Part shown: positions 60,898 to 64,000 of the stretch, piece after piece
Numbering within the stretch: the stretch's first letter is position 1
How the letters are laid out: each line of letters begins with the position of its first letter
Source of the DNA: Oscillospiraceae bacterium
Lineage (GTDB): Bacteria > Bacillota > Clostridia > Oscillospirales > Ruminococcaceae
NCBI GenBank assembly: GCA_021199335.1
Contig: JAJQIG010000056.1
Coordinates: forward strand, 1 to 64,000
DNA: 64,000 bases
Direction of reading: 5' to 3'
The notes under the pieces: generated by a model
Databases searched by the model: none
The model's input: the letters and a program-made list of their open reading frames with translations, nothing else
Told to the model about the DNA's origin: nothing
Translations under genes and position numbers: made by a program

Positions 60898-61401
60898 TCA
60901 ATTCCGCCATTTTTTCACCGGCTCACTTTTACCGCAATCATTGGAAGTAGCAGGAAAGTTTATCATCCACTCCGAATATTCTTCCTCGGTGATGATTTTT
61001 TCACTCAGCTCTTTTCTGCGAAGCTGCCACTCCGAAAGAAATTCATTCAGCAAATGATTGTGAAATTGAAGTGCAGGCTGCGGATTTCCTAATTCGTTGG
61101 GAACAGAGATTATTGAGAAATTGTTGATGTGATGTTTTTTCGATTCCTGCTCCAGATCAAAAAGCAGATGTATGAAAGTTTCCGTATTTTCCAAAGACGG
61201 ATTTTTCAGAAAATTGATATTTACGTCAAGTATGGCTGCTATCTCTGACAGCAATTCCGACTTTGGCGTTCTTGTGCCGCTTTCATATTGTGCAATTCGG
61301 ACATCGGCAGATTTTTCATCGAAGCCGAGTTTCATTCCGAGTTCCTTCTGAGTAAGTTCTCGAAGATTTCTTGCGTTTTTGATTTTTTCACCTATGGTCA
61401 T
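60898..61401 (-). CDS. XRE-family transcriptional regulator
   Basis: 167 aa. HTH at the N-terminus (GEKIKNARNLRELTQKELGMKLGF...RIAQYESGTRTPKSELLSEIAAILDVNINFL), then an unassigned C-domain (LLFDLEQESKKHHINNFSII, FLSEWQLRRKELSEKII). Ribosome site GGGAGGG. It is divergent from the recombinase leader and may control it. Confidence 0.88.
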   Translation of the reverse strand: MTIGEKIKNARNLRELTQKELGMKLGFDEKSADVRIAQYESGTRTPKSELLSEIAAILDVNINFLKNPSLENTETFIHLLFDLEQESKKHHINNFSIISVPNELGNPQPALQFHNHLLNEFLSEWQLRRKELSEKIITEEEYSEWMINFPATSNDCGKSEPVKKWRN

Positions 61402-61502
61402 AATAGCCCTCCCGAAATTTTTATCTACTTTGATTTTACCATATTTTCAAAAAGCAATCAATGTTCCTAATCAAAAAAGTTAAAGAAATTTTCTGAAAGC
61501 TC

Positions 61503-61531
61503 TTGACAAAAGTAAATTTGTATAGTATAAT
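61503..61531 (+). promoter_or_regulatory. sigma-A promoter of the recombinase transcript
   Basis: TTGACA, 17 bp, TATAAT. Confidence 0.8.
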
Positions 61532-61625
61532 ATAGTTAAACATTTAAGATTAGTCAGAATCAACATAGCAATGATTTTTAAAATTGAATAACGGCGTCCC
61601 AAAGGAGCGGGGCGGAACAGCGAAA

Positions 61626-61673
61626 GAGAGCTAAGAGCAAATCTGCGGATTTGTTTCTTGGCTCTCTTTTTTG
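61626..61673 (+). terminator. terminator in the recombinase leader (possible attenuator)
   Basis: GAGAGC-AAGA-CAAATC-tgcg-GATTTG-TCTT-GCTCTC with T6, about 90 nt downstream of the promoter and upstream of both genes it would serve. Confidence 0.7.
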
Positions 61674-61762
61674 TTTGTCAGATTAAACTTTTTCGAAAAG
61701 TGAAGTTGCTAAATTTTGAAAAACAGAAGAACAAAAGAAACAACAAAGAAAGGAGAATGTCA

Positions 61763-61936
61763 ATGACAGATGTATGGGACAGTTTTGCAAGCTTATTGGC
61801 AGAATTGATTGAAAAGCACGCTGCGGAGCTGTCCTTTGATGATATACCGACATCTCAAAATACCGAATCCTATGAAAAAAGCAACAATGAAAATATAGAT
61901 ACTAAATTGCCTGTTGACAAAAGCAATAGCACATGA
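61763..61936 (+). CDS. 57-aa protein upstream of the serine recombinase
   Basis: MTDVWDSFASLLAELIEKHAAEL... acidic helical N-part and a Ser/Asn-rich tail. ATG 61763 follows AAAGGAG. No known domain. Small genes in this place are often recombination-directionality factors or element-specific helpers; not shown here. Confidence 0.55.
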   Translation: MTDVWDSFASLLAELIEKHAAELSFDDIPTSQNTESYEKSNNENIDTKLPVDKSNST

Positions 61937-61999
61937 TATAATAATCGTGAGATATATGTCCAAACCTGTTATTTGTAAATGGGAGATGAGTTTAGCAAT

Positions 62000-63667
62000 A
62001 TGGCAACGAAGGTCTATACATATACAAGAGTATCAACCGCAATGCAGATCGACGGTTACTCTTTAGATGCTCAGAAATCACGAATGAAAGCCTTTGCCGA
62101 TTATAACGGCTATGAAATTGCCGGAGAATACGAGGACGCAGGTAAATCGGGAAAGTCTATTGAAGGAAGATTGCAGTTCAACCAGATGATGGAAGATATT
62201 AAGTCGGGAAAGGACAGCGTATCTTATGTGCTTGTATTCAAGCTCTCCCGTTTTGGAAGGAATGCGGCTGATGTGCTGTCCACCCTGCAAGTCATGCAGG
62301 ACTTCGGAGTAAACCTTATTTGCGTTGAGGATGGCATTGATTCTTCAAAGGACGCAGGAAAGCTGATGATCTCTGTATTGTCTGCCGTTGCAGAAATCGA
62401 AAGAGAGAATATCCGTGTCCAGACAATGGAAGGACGTATTCAGAAAGCCCGTGAAGGTAAATGGAACGGCGGATTTGCTCCATACGGCTATAAACTTGTA
62501 AATGGCGAATTGGTAATCAACGAAGAAGAAGCCGAGGCTATCCGTGTTATCTTCGACCAATATGTAAACACGAATACGGGTGCAAACGGAATTGCCAAAT
62601 ATCTTGAAGATCACGGTATTCACAAGATAATACGTCAAAACGGAAAAACACCGCTTTTTGATGCTTCGCTTATCCGCAAGATACTTAAAAATCCCGTTTA
62701 CTGCGGCAAGATTGCTTATGGTCGCAGAAAAATGGAGAAAATACACGGAACAAGAAACGATTATCATCTTGTTGAACAGGACAACTTTCTGCTTGCTGAC
62801 GGAGTGCATGAGCCTATTGTTTCCGAAGAGCTTTGGCAGTCCGCACAGGTAAAGCTTCTTTCACAGGCTAAAAAGTATGAGCGTGTAAATACCGGCAAGG
62901 ATACAAGGGTACACCTGCTTTCGGGTATTGTAAAATGCCCCGTCTGCGGTGCGGGAATGTACGGAAACAAGAGTGTTAAGCACAAGAAAGACGGCACGAA
63001 ATACAAGGATTTCTTCTACTATGGCTGTAAGCATCGTAAAATGGAGAGAGGATATAAGTGCGATTACAAAAAGCAGATAAACGAAGAACTGCTTGACAAT
63101 TCTGTTTCTGAGATTATAATTAAATTAGTGAGCAATCCGAAATTTGCCTCTATGATGCAGGATAAGATCAATATGCAGGTCGATACGACAGCAATTGAAC
63201 AAGAGCTTGCAAATTTCGAAAAACAGCTTCGTCAGGCTTACGGGGTAAAATCAAAGCTTATCGAGGAAATAGACTCACTTGACCCCGATGACAGGCACTA
63301 TATAAATCGGAAAGCAGACCTTGACAGCCGCCTTTATAATATGTATGATAAGATAGAGGGTATTGAAAATCAGCTCATTGCCGCACGAGCAAAGAAACAA
63401 TCCATTGAAGCCGAAAAGCTGACAAGTGACAATATCTACAAGGTGCTGATTTACTTTGAAAAGCTGTACGCAGTAATGAATGAAGCTGAAAGGCGGCAGC
63501 TTATCGAAGCACTCGTTTCCGAGATACAGATATACGAAGAACGCCAGCCAAACGGGCAATGGATAAAGTCCATCAAATTCAGGCTTCCTATTATTGAAGA
63601 GGATATGAATATTTATTTGGACAATGATGCACACGTTGAGTGTGTAGTATTGATGTCAAGGGTTTAA
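62000..63667 (+). CDS. large serine recombinase
   Basis: 555 aa. Resolvase/invertase catalytic domain with the Ser in YTYTRVSTAMQIDGYSLD and FKLSRFGRNAADVL. Then the Recombinase domain (GFAPYGYKLVNGELVINEEEAEAIRVIFDQY), a zinc ribbon (LSGIVKCPVCGAGMYG...GCKHRK...YKCDYKK) and a coiled coil (AIEQELANFEKQLRQA). It integrates and excises a mobile element or flips DNA. ATG 62000 (GGGAGATGAG) is preferred; 61979 is the other option. No att sites could be defined. Confidence 0.9.
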   Translation: MATKVYTYTRVSTAMQIDGYSLDAQKSRMKAFADYNGYEIAGEYEDAGKSGKSIEGRLQFNQMMEDIKSGKDSVSYVLVFKLSRFGRNAADVLSTLQVMQDFGVNLICVEDGIDSSKDAGKLMISVLSAVAEIERENIRVQTMEGRIQKAREGKWNGGFAPYGYKLVNGELVINEEEAEAIRVIFDQYVNTNTGANGIAKYLEDHGIHKIIRQNGKTPLFDASLIRKILKNPVYCGKIAYGRRKMEKIHGTRNDYHLVEQDNFLLADGVHEPIVSEELWQSAQVKLLSQAKKYERVNTGKDTRVHLLSGIVKCPVCGAGMYGNKSVKHKKDGTKYKDFFYYGCKHRKMERGYKCDYKKQINEELLDNSVSEIIIKLVSNPKFASMMQDKINMQVDTTAIEQELANFEKQLRQAYGVKSKLIEEIDSLDPDDRHYINRKADLDSRLYNMYDKIEGIENQLIAARAKKQSIEAEKLTSDNIYKVLIYFEKLYAVMNEAERRQLIEALVSEIQIYEERQPNGQWIKSIKFRLPIIEEDMNIYLDNDAHVECVVLMSRV

Positions 63668-63680
63668 AAATAATGTGTGA

Positions 63681-64000
63681 AATGTATGGGATTATGTGAC
63701 TTGGGATTATACGGAACTCATTATTGATAGAAAAACGAAAACCATCGAGCAGATTTAAAATATTGGCACAGATTGTAAGATCTCACGTAGATACGAAATT
63801 GAAGGCGGCATAGAAAGTCTGTTAGATGGCTTCGATGCGGAAGATTTATTCGAGAATATTGTAGGTAATCCTGATGATGTAGTGGGAAATCCAAATGAAA
63901 CCATAGATTACAAAATCACGATAGACTATAAAAAGAACCCTCAAAAAGTCATTGTGGGAACATTTGATAAAAATGGACTACCGGACGATTTTGAGGAATT
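63681..64000 (+). pseudogene. broken gene running off the right edge
   Basis: One frame reads NVWDYVTWDYTELIIDRKTKTIEQI, TAA (63756-63758), NIGTDCKISRRYEIEGGIESLLDGFDAEDL...DFEE to the window end. The text is continuous protein on both sides of the stop, but the 5' part is gone and no start is seen. Family not recognised. It sits right behind the recombinase, where elements often truncate host genes. Confidence 0.5.

Noticed and set aside
60755-61057. 100-aa plus-strand ORF over the palindromes
   Set aside because: It comes from the repeated palindrome DNA and the antisense of the XRE gene; no ribosome site.
1-64000. TGA read as Trp across the genome
   Set aside because: Two in-frame TGAs could hint at recoding, but many clear genes end at TGA (FliB-like, HAD, MCP) and TGG is used freely for Trp. 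The TGAs are better seen as point lesions.

Overview
The window looks like a chromosome segment of an anaerobic, low- to mid-GC Firmicute of class Clostridia, most likely an Oscillospiraceae/Ruminococcus-type bacterium. The evidence is clean sigma-A promoters (TTGACA-17-TATAAT), GGAGG ribosome sites, many strong intrinsic terminators, a VTT/UvrC/DUF1934/YlbM(TmcAL)/HemZ/RlmD gene complement, a GGGtGRT/NifU-like pair, and Gram-positive lipoproteins and surface proteins. Genus-level placement is inference; there is no rRNA to test it.

Left part (1-26 kb) is mostly core genome. On the minus strand are a flagellin-lysine-methylase-like protein coupled to an MFS permease broken by an in-frame TGA, and valS. 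On the plus strand follow a SulP transporter, a VTT membrane protein with an overlapping HAD phosphatase, uvrC, a chemoreceptor and a UPF0291-nspC pair. Then come a large Ser/Thr/Tyr-rich secreted repeat protein and tmcAL (both minus). Divergent from tmcAL is ackA, behind a long structured leader that ends in a terminator. The block closes with a SurA/PrsA-like lipoprotein, an amidase, ddl-murI-DUF1934 (cell wall), a lipoprotein on a nearly leaderless promoter, a frameshifted acyltransferase-like gene, metA and tRNA-Leu(CAG).

Middle part (26-48.8 kb) mixes accessory and core genes. Accessory: a macro-domain/HTH fusion, a divergent ClpP next to an orphan VirD4-like ATPase, an XRE regulator, a duplicated lipoprotein head and a run of small membrane/zinc proteins. 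Core: a three-gene ABC importer, the NifU-like/GGGtGRT pair, a Na/Pi cotransporter with a PhoU-like domain, and a long plus-strand run recJ, rel, MBL hydrolase, hemZ, zinc-ribbon protein, rlmD.

Right part (48.8-64 kb) is an accessory region. Directly behind an unusual C-terminal extension of rlmD sits an AT-rich, overlapping three-component operon: a DUF4297/Cap4-like nuclease, a small middle protein and an SMC/Rad50-like ABC ATPase. It fits the ABC-three-component/Lamassu-like class of defence systems. The nuclease gene is split over two frames at an A6 slippery run, so it is either a programmed frameshift, a phase-variable tract or a lesion. After it come a 64-aa orphan gene, a decayed XRE regulator, a minus operon (DUF218, HAD, pRiA4b ORF-3-like), two paralogous sigma factors with very long C-terminal domains and near-identical promoters, an XRE-methyltransferase fusion lying between the second sigma gene and the tail of a lost third copy, a GNAT enzyme, a cluster of spaced palindromes, another XRE regulator and a large serine recombinase with a terminator-bearing leader. 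A broken gene runs off the right edge.
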